NCBI GenBank assembly: GCA_033857955.1
Contig: JAWVCW010000031.1
Location: forward strand, 62,001-126,000
Length of the DNA stretch: 64,000 nt
Reading direction: 5' to 3'
Source: Gaiellasilicea sp033857955
GTDB lineage: Bacteria; Actinomycetota; Thermoleophilia; Gaiellales; Gaiellaceae
Under the pieces are notes generated by a model. It saw only the letters and a list, made by a program, of their open reading frames with translations, searched no databases and was not told where the DNA came from. Positions within the stretch are counted from its first letter, which is position 1. Every line of letters begins with the position of its first letter. This document shows positions 13,415 through 21,872 of this stretch, one piece after another. A program made the position numbers and the translations under genes.

Positions 13415-15105
13415 GCATCTCAACGCTCACTGCGGCCGTCGAGGCGCTCGCCGGAGATCTCTCCCGCATTCGCGCTCCGCGGGGCACGCAGCTGAATGCA
13501 CGCTCGTGGCAGACCGAAGCGCCGCTGCGGATGCTCCTGAACAACCTGGACGCGGAAGTCGCCGAGCGACCCGAGGACCTCGTCGTCTACGGCGGCTCGG
13601 GGCGGGCGGCCCGGTCGCACGAAGCGCTCAAGGCGATCGTGCGCACGCTGCTCCGGCTGCGCGACGACGAGACGCTGCTCGTCCAGAGCGGCAAGCCGGT
13701 CGGCGTCTTCCGCACACACGCGGGGGCGCCGCGCGTCTTGATCGCCAACTCTCTCCTCGTGCCGCGCTGGGCGACGTGGGACGAGTTCCGGCGACTCGAG
13801 GCCGAGGGGCTGACGATGTTCGGGCAGATGACCGCGGGAAGCTGGATCTACATCGGCACCCAGGGGATCCTGCAAGGCACCTACCAGACCTTTGCTGCCG
13901 CGGGCGAGGTCCATTTCGGCTCCGCCGACCTGAGCGGCCGGACGATCCTGACCGCCGGCCTCGGAGGGATGGGAGGAGCGCAGCCGCTCGCTGCGACGAT
14001 GGCGGGCGCGGCGATTCTCTGCATCGAGGTCGACCCCTCCAGGATCGCGCGCAGGCTTGAGACGCGCTATCTCGACGAGGTTGCGGACTCGGTCGAGGAC
14101 GGCGTTGCTCGCGTTCGTGCCGCGGCCGCAGAGGGGCGCGCGCTTTCGGTGGCCGTCGAGGGAAACGCGGCGGAGATCGTGCCCGAACTGGCACGAAAGC
14201 GTGAATCTTTCGACCTCGTCACGGATCAGACTGCGGCGCACGATCCGCTCACGGGTTACGTCCCGGTCGGGCTCTCGGTCGCCGAGGCCGCGTCGTTGCG
14301 CGCGTCCGGCCCCGATGAGTACCTCCGCCGGGCGCGAGGGTCGATCGCGCAGCACGTCGAGGGGCTGCTCGAGTACGTCCGCGCCGGCAGCTATGTCTTC
14401 GACTATGGCAACAACCTTCGCGGGGAGGCCTATGAGGCGGGAGTAGAGGAAGCCTTCTCATACCCGGGCTTTGTCCCGGCCTATATCCGGCCGCTCTTCT
14501 GTCGCGGCATCGGCCCCTTTCGGTGGGCCGCCCTCTCGGGCGAGCCGGCCGACATCGAGGCGATCGACGACGAGCTCCGGCGCTTGTTCCCCGACGACGC
14601 GCTGCTCCTGCGCTGGCTGGAGCTTGCCCCCGAGCGCGTGGCGTTCCAGGGGCTGCCGGCGAGGATCTGCTGGCTCGGCTACGGCGACCGAGCCAAAGCG
14701 GGCCTTGCGATCAACGAGCTCGTCCGCTCGGGTGCGGTCTCGGCACCGGTCGTGATCGGGCGCGACCACCTCGACTCGGGGTCGGTCGCCTCGCCCTACC
14801 GCGAGACCGAGGCGATGCGGGACGGCTCCGACGCGATCGCAGACTGGCCGATCCTGAACGCGCTCTTGAATACGGCTGCGGGCGCGACGTGGGTCAGCGT
14901 CCACCACGGCGGCGGCGTCGGGATCGGCAACTCGATCCATGCGGGCATGGTGGTGCTCGCCGACGGCAGTACCGACGCCGCGGAGCGACTCGAGCGGGTG
15001 CTCACGACGGACCCCGGCACCGGCGTCATGCGTCATGCCGACGCCGGCTACGACGAGGCGGTCGACGCCGCGCGCGAGCACGGCCTCGACCTGCCTAGCC
15101 TCTAG
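13411..15105 (+). CDS. hutU: Urocanate hydratase
   Basis: 564 aa. It hydrates urocanate to 4-imidazolone-5-propionate using tightly bound NAD+. The N-terminal half has PEDLVVYGGSGRAARSHEA, GKPVGVFRTHAGAPRVLIAN, MTAGSWIYIGTQGILQGTY and the dinucleotide-binding TAGLGGMGGAQPLAA. The C-terminal half ends with the urocanase signature region WVSVHHGGGVGIGNSIHAG. It is translationally coupled to hutH by a 4-nt overlap. Confidence 0.96.
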   Translation: MSISTLTAAVEALAGDLSRIRAPRGTQLNARSWQTEAPLRMLLNNLDAEVAERPEDLVVYGGSGRAARSHEALKAIVRTLLRLRDDETLLVQSGKPVGVFRTHAGAPRVLIANSLLVPRWATWDEFRRLEAEGLTMFGQMTAGSWIYIGTQGILQGTYQTFAAAGEVHFGSADLSGRTILTAGLGGMGGAQPLAATMAGAAILCIEVDPSRIARRLETRYLDEVADSVEDGVARVRAAAAEGRALSVAVEGNAAEIVPELARKRESFDLVTDQTAAHDPLTGYVPVGLSVAEAASLRASGPDEYLRRARGSIAQHVEGLLEYVRAGSYVFDYGNNLRGEAYEAGVEEAFSYPGFVPAYIRPLFCRGIGPFRWAALSGEPADIEAIDDELRRLFPDDALLLRWLELAPERVAFQGLPARICWLGYGDRAKAGLAINELVRSGAVSAPVVIGRDHLDSGSVASPYRETEAMRDGSDAIADWPILNALLNTAAGATWVSVHHGGGVGIGNSIHAGMVVLADGSTDAAERLERVLTTDPGTGVMRHADAGYDEAVDAAREHGLDLPSL

Positions 15106-15119
15106 GTGCCAGCCTCGAC

Positions 15120-16346
15120 GTGACAGCGCGGCTGCTGATCCGCGATCTTCAGCAGATCGTCTCGCCCGCCGGGCGTGACGCGCCGCTGCGAGGATCCGCA
15201 TTGGGCGAGCAGGAGCTCGTCGAGGGGGCGTATGTTCTCTGCGAGGGCGGCTCGATCTCGGCGGTGGGCTCGATGGCCGAGCTGCCGGCGCTCGACGGCG
15301 ACGTCGACGAGCTCGACGGTCGCGGTCTTTGTGCCGTCCCTGGGCTCGTGGACTGCCACACGCACCCGGCGTTCGCCGGTGACCGCGTCGAGGAGTTCTC
15401 GCTCCGCGCGGGCGGCGCGAGCTACGAGGAGCTGCACGCGGCGGGCGGCGGCATCCTCTCGACCGTGCGGGCGACCCGGGCCGCGGGCGAGCAGGGGCTC
15501 GCCGAGGCCGTCAGGCGCCACCGCGGCTGGATGCTGCGCGCCGGCACGACGACCTTCGAGGGAAAGTCGGGGTACGGGCTCGACCGGGAGACCGAGCTGG
15601 CGTCTCTGCGCGCGATCGGCGCCGCGGGTGGGATCCCCACCTGGCTGGGAGCGCACGCCGTTCCGCCCGAGTACGCGGACGCCGATGCCTATCTCGACTT
15701 CCTCCTGGCCGACGTGCTCCCGGACGCGGCGCAACTCGCAGGGGCCGCGGACGTCTTCCTCGAGCGCGGCGCCTTCGACACGGCGCAGGCGCGGCGGTAT
15801 CTCGAGGCGTGCCGCGCGCACGGCCTGGCGCTCAGGCTGCACGGCGACCAGTTCACCGAGTCGGGAGCGATCCCGCTCGCGATCGGGCTCGGCGCACGCT
15901 CCGTCGACCACCTCGAGGCGACCGGCCCGGATGGGGTCGCCGCCCTTGCGGCAAGCGACGTCACCGGAGTGCTGCTGCCGGCCAGCGCACTCGTCCTCGC
16001 ACGACCGATGCCACCGGCCCGCGCGCTCGTCGACGCGGGCGCCGCGATCGCGCTCGCGACCGACTTCAACCCCGGCTCGGCGTTCTGCGAGAGCCTCCCG
16101 CTCGTCTGCTCGCTCGCTGCGACCCAGCTGAAGCTGAGCCCCGCCGAGGCGCTCGCCGCCTGCACCGTCAACGCGGCCCATGTGCTCGGCCGTGCCGCGA
16201 CGCTCGGCCGCATCGCGCCCGGCTACGCGGCCGACCTGACCCTCCTCGATGCTTCCGACTGGCGCTATCTCGCCTACCACCTCGGCGGCGACCTCGTCGC
16301 CTGTGTGGTCAAGGACGGCGCCGTCGCCTGGCGCCGCTCGGCGTAG
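15120..16346 (+). CDS. hutI: Imidazolonepropionase
   Basis: 408 aa, amidohydrolase superfamily. It hydrolyses imidazolonepropionate to N-formimino-L-glutamate, the substrate of FtcD. Metal-site motifs are VDCHTHPAFAG (HxH), RLHGDQFTESG (third His), SVDHLEATG (fourth His) and IALATDFNPGSAF (Asp). The substrate-specific GTTTFEGKSGYGLD segment identifies HutI rather than another amidohydrolase. GTG 15120 lies 14 nt after hutU. No hutG-type hydrolase is present in the window, so the FtcD route is the likely end of the pathway. Confidence 0.95.
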   Translation: MTARLLIRDLQQIVSPAGRDAPLRGSALGEQELVEGAYVLCEGGSISAVGSMAELPALDGDVDELDGRGLCAVPGLVDCHTHPAFAGDRVEEFSLRAGGASYEELHAAGGGILSTVRATRAAGEQGLAEAVRRHRGWMLRAGTTTFEGKSGYGLDRETELASLRAIGAAGGIPTWLGAHAVPPEYADADAYLDFLLADVLPDAAQLAGAADVFLERGAFDTAQARRYLEACRAHGLALRLHGDQFTESGAIPLAIGLGARSVDHLEATGPDGVAALAASDVTGVLLPASALVLARPMPPARALVDAGAAIALATDFNPGSAFCESLPLVCSLAATQLKLSPAEALAACTVNAAHVLGRAATLGRIAPGYAADLTLLDASDWRYLAYHLGGDLVACVVKDGAVAWRRSA

Positions 16347-16349
16347 ACT
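16344..16349 (+). promoter_or_regulatory. Leaderless-type -10 (TAGACT)
   Basis: TAGACT spans the hutI stop codon and ends 6 nt before ATG 16356. Confidence 0.45.
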
Positions 16350-16355
16350 GACGCG

Positions 16356-16766
16356 ATGCCCTCGAAGAAGCAGCAGCGCCGCCGGCAGAAGCTGAAGCGG
16401 CACGAGTACGAGGAGGTCTACGTCGACGAGACGGGCCGCGAGCTCGGCCCCGAAGAAGCCGAGGAGCTCGTCGCCGCACGGCCTGCGACGAACGCGAGAG
16501 CGGCGAAAGCCCAGCCCACTCACCGCGGCGGCCGTGCGATCGAGCCGCCGTCGTGGCGCAAGACAGGCAGGAAGTCGCTGCTGATCCTTCCGCTGATGCT
16601 CGCTGTCGTGTTCGTCCTGTCGCCCGAGCTCACGACCGCCGGCAAGGTCGCCAGGGGACTCACGCTGATGCTCTTCTTCGTGCCGTTCAGCTACTTCATG
16701 GACGGGATGCTCTGGCGCATGGCGCAAAAGCGGGTCGCCCGTGACGCCGAAACGAAGAAAGGCTGA
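16356..16766 (+). CDS. Hypothetical two-helix membrane protein
   Basis: 136 aa. The N-terminus is a very basic stretch (MPSKKQQRRRQKLKRHEYEE) followed by an acidic part. Two transmembrane helices lie in the C-terminal half (SLLILPLMLAVVFVLS and GLTLMLFFVPFSYFMDGML), ending in a charged tail. It could bind nucleic acid or acidic lipid through its N-terminus, but I recognise no family. A TAGACT element 6 nt upstream suggests its own promoter. Confidence 0.65.
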   Translation: MPSKKQQRRRQKLKRHEYEEVYVDETGRELGPEEAEELVAARPATNARAAKAQPTHRGGRAIEPPSWRKTGRKSLLILPLMLAVVFVLSPELTTAGKVARGLTLMLFFVPFSYFMDGMLWRMAQKRVARDAETKKG

Positions 16767-16780
16767 GCCGCGAAGAGCTG

Positions 16781-17137
16781 CTAGGCCGCGCTGCCGCGAT
16801 AGTGGCCTTCGCCCGGCCACGGTGCGAGCAGGAGCAGGATCCGCGCACCCTCGTCGCTCGCGAGCGAATGCCGTTCGTCCGGGTCGAAGCGAACGAGCAT
16901 GCCCGGAGCGGCGTCGAGCGACTCACCGCCGGCTGAGATCCGCACCGTGCCGTCGAGCACCGTCACCCAGGCGTTCTCCTTCACCTGATGGTCGCCCATC
17001 TCCTGCCCCGCGTTGAGCACGATCAGCACCGCGCGTGCCTCGTTGCCCGAGTGGACGACGACAGGATCCCGTGTCCCTGCGGGGGCGTCGATCTCCATCA
17101 GGTTCCAGCTCTGCACGGGGGCCAAGGATAAACTCAT
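16781..17137 (-). CDS. Cupin-domain protein
   Basis: 118 aa single cupin barrel. Motif 1 is GDHQVKENAWVTVLDGTVRI and motif 2 is APGMLVRFDPDERHSLAS. The usual HxH pair in motif 1 is reduced to one His (H-Q), while the His in motif 2 remains, so metal binding may be altered. Small stand-alone cupins often bind sugars or metabolites. ATG 17137 is chosen over farther-upstream starts because translation before it lacks cupin-like sequence. It faces the metallo-hydrolase gene, whose proposed TTG start is only 6 nt away. Confidence 0.75.
   Translation of the reverse strand: MSLSLAPVQSWNLMEIDAPAGTRDPVVVHSGNEARAVLIVLNAGQEMGDHQVKENAWVTVLDGTVRISAGGESLDAAPGMLVRFDPDERHSLASDEGARILLLLAPWPGEGHYRGSAA
17129..17134 (+). 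promoter_or_regulatory. Leaderless-type -10 (TAAACT) for the MBL hydrolase
   Basis: TAAACT ends 8 nt before TTG 17143 and lies inside the first codons of the divergent cupin gene. Confidence 0.45.
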
Positions 17138-17142
17138 CCGCC

Positions 17143-17778
17143 TTGGCGCTCGCCGTTGACCAGCTCTCGCTCGGGCAGATCGGGACGAACTGCTACCTCG
17201 TCCGCTCCGATCGGGGCGCGACCGAGGCCGTCGTGATCGATCCGGGGGCAGACGCCGCCGAGATCCGGCTCGCACTCGGCGGCTCGGGAGCGTCGTGCGC
17301 TGCGATCCTGCTCACGCACAGCCACTTCGACCACTTCGGGGCGCTCGCCGACCTCGCGGAAGGAACGGGCGCTCCGGTCTGGCTCCCCGAGGGCGAGCTG
17401 GACGTGTTCCGGCGTCCGAACGACTTCTTCCCCGGCTTTCCGACGCGCGCCTACACGGGCGAGGCGACGTTGCTCTCCGGCGGCGAGACGGTCGAGGGGG
17501 CGGGGATCTCGTTTCAGGTTCGCCACGTTCCGGGGCACTCGCCCGGCCACGTCTCCTACTACGCCGATGGCGCGCTCTTCTCCGGGGACGTGCTGTTCTC
17601 CGGCTCCGTCGGACGCACCGACCTGCCGTTCGGCGACTGGGAGACGCTGCTCGAATCGATTCGTTCGCTCGCCGAGGCCTACCCGCCGGAGACGGTCGTC
17701 TACTCCGGGCACGGCCCACCGACGACTCTCGGAGACGAGCTGGCGCGCAACCCGTTCCTCGCCGAGCTCCGCACGTGA
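17143..17778 (+). CDS. Metallo-beta-lactamase-fold hydrolase (glyoxalase II-like)
   Basis: 211 aa from TTG 17143. It contains the binuclear metal motif THSHFDH (LLTHSHFDHFGAL), the second His in VRHVPGHSPGHVSYY, the bridging Asp in ALFSGDVLFSGSVGR and the final His in VVYSGHGPPTT. The order and the GSVGRTDLP sequence resemble glyoxalase II / YcbL-type hydrolases acting on thioesters. No ATG or GTG gives a suitable N-terminus; TTG 17143 places ALAVDQLSLGQIGTNCYLV at the start as expected. hisS overlaps its stop by 4 nt. Confidence 0.85.
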   Translation: MALAVDQLSLGQIGTNCYLVRSDRGATEAVVIDPGADAAEIRLALGGSGASCAAILLTHSHFDHFGALADLAEGTGAPVWLPEGELDVFRRPNDFFPGFPTRAYTGEATLLSGGETVEGAGISFQVRHVPGHSPGHVSYYADGALFSGDVLFSGSVGRTDLPFGDWETLLESIRSLAEAYPPETVVYSGHGPPTTLGDELARNPFLAELRT

Positions 17779-19016
17779 CGAAGAAGATCGAGCGTCCGCG
17801 CGGGACACACGACATCCTCCCGTCCGAGCAGCCGCTCTGGCGGCGCGTCACGGATGAGATGGAGCGCCTCTGCGCGCTCTACGGCTACCGCAAGATCCAG
17901 ACGCCCGTCTTCGAGGACACGGAACTCTTCGCGCGCACGTCCGGCGCGGGCTCTGACGTCGTCCAGAAGGAGATGTACACCTTCACCGACCGCTCGGACC
18001 GGTCGCTGACGCTCCGGCCGGAGGGCACGGCGCCGATCTGCCGCGCGTACATCGAGCACGGCCTGCACCGGGAGCCGCAGCCGCAGAAGGTCTACACGAT
18101 CGGCTCGATGTACCGCTACGGCGCGCCCGGGCGCGGCCGCTATCGCGAGCACTGGCAGCTCTCGGTCGAGGCGCTCGGCTCCGACGATCCGGCAATCGAC
18201 GCCGAGATCATCCAGCTCTACGACACCCTCCTGAACCGGCTGCGGATCGCGAACTACCGACTCGAGTTGAACTCGATCGGCTGCCGGGAATGCCGGCCCG
18301 CCTACCTCGAGAAGCTGCGCGCCTGGCTCGCCGAGCACGAGGACGAGCTGGACGCCGACGCACGGGAGAAGGCGGCGACGAGCCCGCTGCGTGTGTTCGA
18401 CGTGAAGAGCCCGGCGACGCGGAAGCTGCTCGAGGCCGCCCCCAAGATCGGCGAGTCCCTCTGCGACGCGTGCGTCGAGCACTTCGCCGCCGTCCGCGCG
18501 GACCTCGACGCGATGGGCGTGCGGTACGAGCTCGTCCCGACGCTCGTGCGCGGGCTCGACTACTACTCGCGCACGACCTGGGAGTTCATCGGGCCGATGG
18601 ACAACGAGAACTCCACGATCTCCGGCGGCGGCCGCTACGACTACCTCGTCGAGGAGATCGGCGGTCCGCCGACGCCCGGCGTCGGCTTCGGCGCCGGAGT
18701 CGAGCGCCTGCTGATCGCGATGGAGGACGAAGGAGTGGCCGACGCGGAGGCGCCGAGAGTCGACGTCTTCCTCGCCGTGGAGCCGGACGCTCCGCGCGAC
18801 CTCGTCCCGCCCCTCCTGAAGCAGCTCCGTGACACCGGTATTGCAGCCGACACCGACTACGCCGGTCGCTCGCTCAAGGGTCAGCTGACACAGGCCGGCC
18901 GCTCGGGCGCGGCCACGACGGTGATCCTCCGGGCGGATGACGCGCTGATCCGCACACAGGGCGCGCAGGACGAACCGGTCGCCCACCCGGACCTTCTCGG
19001 CAGACTGGGGCGATGA
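17775..19016 (+). CDS. hisS: Histidyl-tRNA synthetase
   Basis: 413 aa, class II synthetase. N-terminal PRGTHDILPSEQ is typical HisRS. Motif 2 lies in TIGSMYRYGAPGRGRYREHW, the HisA box includes LVRGLDYYSRTTWEF, and motif 3 is GVGFGAGVERLLIAME. The C-terminal anticodon-binding domain follows (DVFLAVEPD to the end). It charges tRNA-His. GTG 17775 overlaps the hydrolase stop by 4 nt, and aspS starts in its stop codon (ATGA). The hisS-aspS order is common in bacteria. Confidence 0.97.
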   Translation: MTKKIERPRGTHDILPSEQPLWRRVTDEMERLCALYGYRKIQTPVFEDTELFARTSGAGSDVVQKEMYTFTDRSDRSLTLRPEGTAPICRAYIEHGLHREPQPQKVYTIGSMYRYGAPGRGRYREHWQLSVEALGSDDPAIDAEIIQLYDTLLNRLRIANYRLELNSIGCRECRPAYLEKLRAWLAEHEDELDADAREKAATSPLRVFDVKSPATRKLLEAAPKIGESLCDACVEHFAAVRADLDAMGVRYELVPTLVRGLDYYSRTTWEFIGPMDNENSTISGGGRYDYLVEEIGGPPTPGVGFGAGVERLLIAMEDEGVADAEAPRVDVFLAVEPDAPRDLVPPLLKQLRDTGIAADTDYAGRSLKGQLTQAGRSGAATTVILRADDALIRTQGAQDEPVAHPDLLGRLGR

Positions 19017-20752
19017 CCTGGCGCACCCACATGTGCGGCGAGCCGACGAAGGGGCTCGTCGGCGAGCGGCTGACGCTGGCCGGCTGGGTGGCGCGCCGTC
19101 GCGACCACGGCGGCCTGATCTTCGTCGACCTGCGCGACCGCAGCGGGATCACGCAACTCGTGATCAACCCGGAGCTGGCGCCGGACGCGGCCGAGCTGGC
19201 ACATCAGATCCGGAACGAGTTCGTCCTTCGCGCCGAGGGGACCCTGGTGGCTCGGAGCCCCGAGACCGTGAACCCGAACATGCCGACCGGCGAGGTCGAG
19301 CTGCAGGTCGACGAGCTCGAGATCGTCAGCCGCTCGACCCCGTTGCCGTTCCAGCTCGACGAGGAGAACGTCGACGAGACGCTTCGCCTGCGCTATCGGT
19401 GGCTCGACCTCCGCCGCGAGAAGCTGCAGCGGAACATCACTCTCCGCGCCCAGATGGTCGGGATCATCCGCCGCGAGATGGAGGCGGCCGGCTTTCTCGA
19501 CATCCAGACGCCGATCCTCTTCAAGCCGACGCCCGAGGGCGCGCGCGACTTCATCGTCCCGAGCAGGCTCCAGAAGGGCCGTTTCTACGCACTGCCGCAG
19601 AGCCCGCAGATCCTGAAGCAGCTGACGATGGTCGCCGGGTTCGACCGCTACTACCAGATCGCGATCTGCTTCAGGGACGAGGATCTCCGCGCCGATCGCG
19701 TGCAGGAGATCACGCAGCTGGACGTCGAGATGAGCTTCCCCGAGCAAGAGTTCCTCTACGACGTGATGGAGCGGATGTACGCCCGCATCTGGCGCGAGTG
19801 CCTCGGAATCGAGATCCCGACGCCGTTCCCGCGCATGGCATTCGAGGAGGCCGACCGCCGCTTCGGCTCCGACAAGCCGGACACGCGTTTCGGGCTCGAG
19901 CTGGAGGACGCGACCGAGGTCACGCGCAACTCCGAGTTCGGCGTCTTTGCGGGCGCCGAGGCCGTGCGCTTCCTCCGCGTGCCGCAGGAGCTCAGCCGCG
20001 GCGACCTGGGGAAGCTCGAGGAGCTCGCCAAGGAGTGGGGGGCGAAGGGGCTCGCGTACCTCGTCTTCGACGAGGAGGGCGAGGTGCGCTCGCCGATCGC
20101 GAAGTTTCTCTCCGAACCGGAGCTATCGGCCTTTCGCGGCGATCCCGCCTCGACAGTGCTGTTCGCTGCCGACACATGGGCGACGACCTCCCGGGTGCTC
20201 GGCGCGCTGCGGCTCCACCTCGGCCGTCAGCTCGGGCTGATCGACGACGACCAGTTCACCTTCCTCTGGGTCTACGACTTCCCGATGTTCGAGCGAGACG
20301 ACGACGAGGGTCGCTGGACGGCTGTGCACCACCCCTTCACGCGCCCCACGAAGGAGTGGGAGGGACGCTTCCACCAGGATCCGGAGCATGCGCTCGCGCA
20401 CGCCTACGACCTGATCGTGAACGGCAATGAGCTCGGGGGCGGCAGCTTCAGGATCCACGAGCCCGAGATCCAGGCCAAGGTGTTCGAGCTGCTCGGCATG
20501 TCCGAGGCCGAGCAGCGGTCGAAGTTCGGCTTCCTGCTGGACGCGCTCGCGATGGGTGCGCCGCCGATGGGCGGGATCGCGTTCGGGATCGACCGGATGA
20601 CCATGGTCCTCGCCGAAGAGCCCAACCTGCGCGACGTGATTGCCTTCCCCAAGAACCAGGCCGGCGTCGATCCGATGAGCGGCGCGCCCTCCGAGGTGAC
20701 GCAGGAGCAGCTCACCGAACTCGGAATAACGCTGCTCGAGCCTCCAACCTAA
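19013..20752 (+). CDS. aspS: Aspartyl-tRNA synthetase
   Basis: 579 aa, the bacterial type with an N-terminal OB fold (LTLAGWVARRRDHGGLIFVDLRD), a catalytic core with motif 1 and the flipping-loop region (LRLRYRWLDLRREKLQ), motif 2 (QIAICFRDEDLRADRVQEI), an inserted GAD domain (about 290-410) and motif 3 (GGIAFGIDRMTMVLA). It attaches Asp to tRNA-Asp. Whether it also charges tRNA-Asn cannot be decided here. It overlaps hisS by 4 nt. Confidence 0.97.
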   Translation: MTWRTHMCGEPTKGLVGERLTLAGWVARRRDHGGLIFVDLRDRSGITQLVINPELAPDAAELAHQIRNEFVLRAEGTLVARSPETVNPNMPTGEVELQVDELEIVSRSTPLPFQLDEENVDETLRLRYRWLDLRREKLQRNITLRAQMVGIIRREMEAAGFLDIQTPILFKPTPEGARDFIVPSRLQKGRFYALPQSPQILKQLTMVAGFDRYYQIAICFRDEDLRADRVQEITQLDVEMSFPEQEFLYDVMERMYARIWRECLGIEIPTPFPRMAFEEADRRFGSDKPDTRFGLELEDATEVTRNSEFGVFAGAEAVRFLRVPQELSRGDLGKLEELAKEWGAKGLAYLVFDEEGEVRSPIAKFLSEPELSAFRGDPASTVLFAADTWATTSRVLGALRLHLGRQLGLIDDDQFTFLWVYDFPMFERDDDEGRWTAVHHPFTRPTKEWEGRFHQDPEHALAHAYDLIVNGNELGGGSFRIHEPEIQAKVFELLGMSEAEQRSKFGFLLDALAMGAPPMGGIAFGIDRMTMVLAEEPNLRDVIAFPKNQAGVDPMSGAPSEVTQEQLTELGITLLEPPT

Positions 20753-20841
20753 GATTTACTCGCTGGACAGCCGATAATCCGGGCATACTTCCGGGCAAGC
20801 CGCGCAGTGGCCTGTCTACCAACCCTAGAAAGCGTGAAGCA

Positions 20842-21864
20842 ATGTCGTCAGGTGAGTCAGAGCGTTCTTCCGCGGGACTGACCGCGCTTCCGACGGTTGA
20901 GCAGCTCCAGCGCGCCGGCGAGGGCTACGACGAACAGGGCGTGCGCGAGGCGTTCGACGCGTTTCGCCGTCACACGGCCCAGCTGCAGGCGCAGCTTCGC
21001 GTGCTCCAGGCCGCTCGCACGAGCTCCAACGTCTCGCCGACGGGTCATGCGGTTCGCATGGACGCACTCCACCTGATTCGCGCGGCAGCCGAATTCGCCG
21101 ACACGCTCGAACGTGACGCGCAGACTGCTTCCGCCACGCAACTCCAGCGCACCGAGGAGGAGGTCAGCGCGAAGCAGCACGAGCTCCAGCAGCGCGAGGC
21201 CGAGATCGAGCGGTACCGCACCGAGTCCGAGCGGCAGCGCTCCGAGATTCTCAACGCAGCAAAGGCCGAGGCCCGCGATCTGCTTGCCAAGTCGAACGCC
21301 GACGCGACGCGCGAGCTGCGCGAGGCCGAGACCCGTGGGAACCGGCTGCTCGAGCAGTCGCGCCATCAGGCGACCGAGCTCACGAACTCCGCGCGCGCCG
21401 AGGTCGAGCAGACGCTCGAGTGGGCTCGCGCGCAGGCCACCGCCGTGATGGCCCGCGCCCAGAAAGGCGCCGAGCAGTTGCTCGCAGCCGCCGGTCTCGG
21501 CGAGCCGGCGATCAGCCAGGTCGTCCAGTCGATCGTCGAGGCGAACGACAGTGAAATCGCACGAGCCTCTGGAACAGCGCAGGCGCGCCCCGCACAAGCG
21601 TTCGCCGCCCCGGCCGAGGCGCCACCGGTTTCAGCGCCGTCGGCCTCAGAGCCGCCTGTGTCAGTGCCGCCGGCCGACGACAGCTCCGAGTGGTTGGAGC
21701 CTGAGCCTTTCCCGGGCGGGCACGAGCATCACGACGTGGATGCTTCGGAGGCCGAGGCGGACGACCAGCACACGCCGCCCGCTCCCCCCGTCACGCCGTA
21801 CGGCGCCCCCGACACTGGGCAGGCCGAGCCGGCTGATGATGGGGAGCCCGAGCACGAGCGGTAG
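20842..21864 (+). CDS. Coiled-coil protein with disordered acidic/Pro C-terminus
   Basis: 340 aa. Residues about 80-230 are a long heptad-like coiled coil rich in Glu, Arg, Gln and Ala (LQRTEEEVSAKQHELQQREA, RLLEQSRHQATELTNSARAE), reminiscent of DivIVA/Wag31-like scaffolds but without their N-terminal motif. Residues 245-340 are Pro/Ser/Glu-rich and probably disordered. There is no membrane segment. Parts of its coiled coil recur in the 23560 protein. The 89-bp gap upstream contains a GATAAT element (20773-20778), a possible -10. Function unknown; position suggests a role with the two following envelope proteins. Confidence 0.75.
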   Translation: MSSGESERSSAGLTALPTVEQLQRAGEGYDEQGVREAFDAFRRHTAQLQAQLRVLQAARTSSNVSPTGHAVRMDALHLIRAAAEFADTLERDAQTASATQLQRTEEEVSAKQHELQQREAEIERYRTESERQRSEILNAAKAEARDLLAKSNADATRELREAETRGNRLLEQSRHQATELTNSARAEVEQTLEWARAQATAVMARAQKGAEQLLAAAGLGEPAISQVVQSIVEANDSEIARASGTAQARPAQAFAAPAEAPPVSAPSASEPPVSVPPADDSSEWLEPEPFPGGHEHHDVDASEAEADDQHTPPAPPVTPYGAPDTGQAEPADDGEPEHER

Positions 21865-21872
21865 CCGCGCGC

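Noticed and set aside
15102..16820. 572-codon antisense frame across hutI
   Set aside because: hutI carries all metal-site motifs on the plus strand; the antisense translation shows none of any family.
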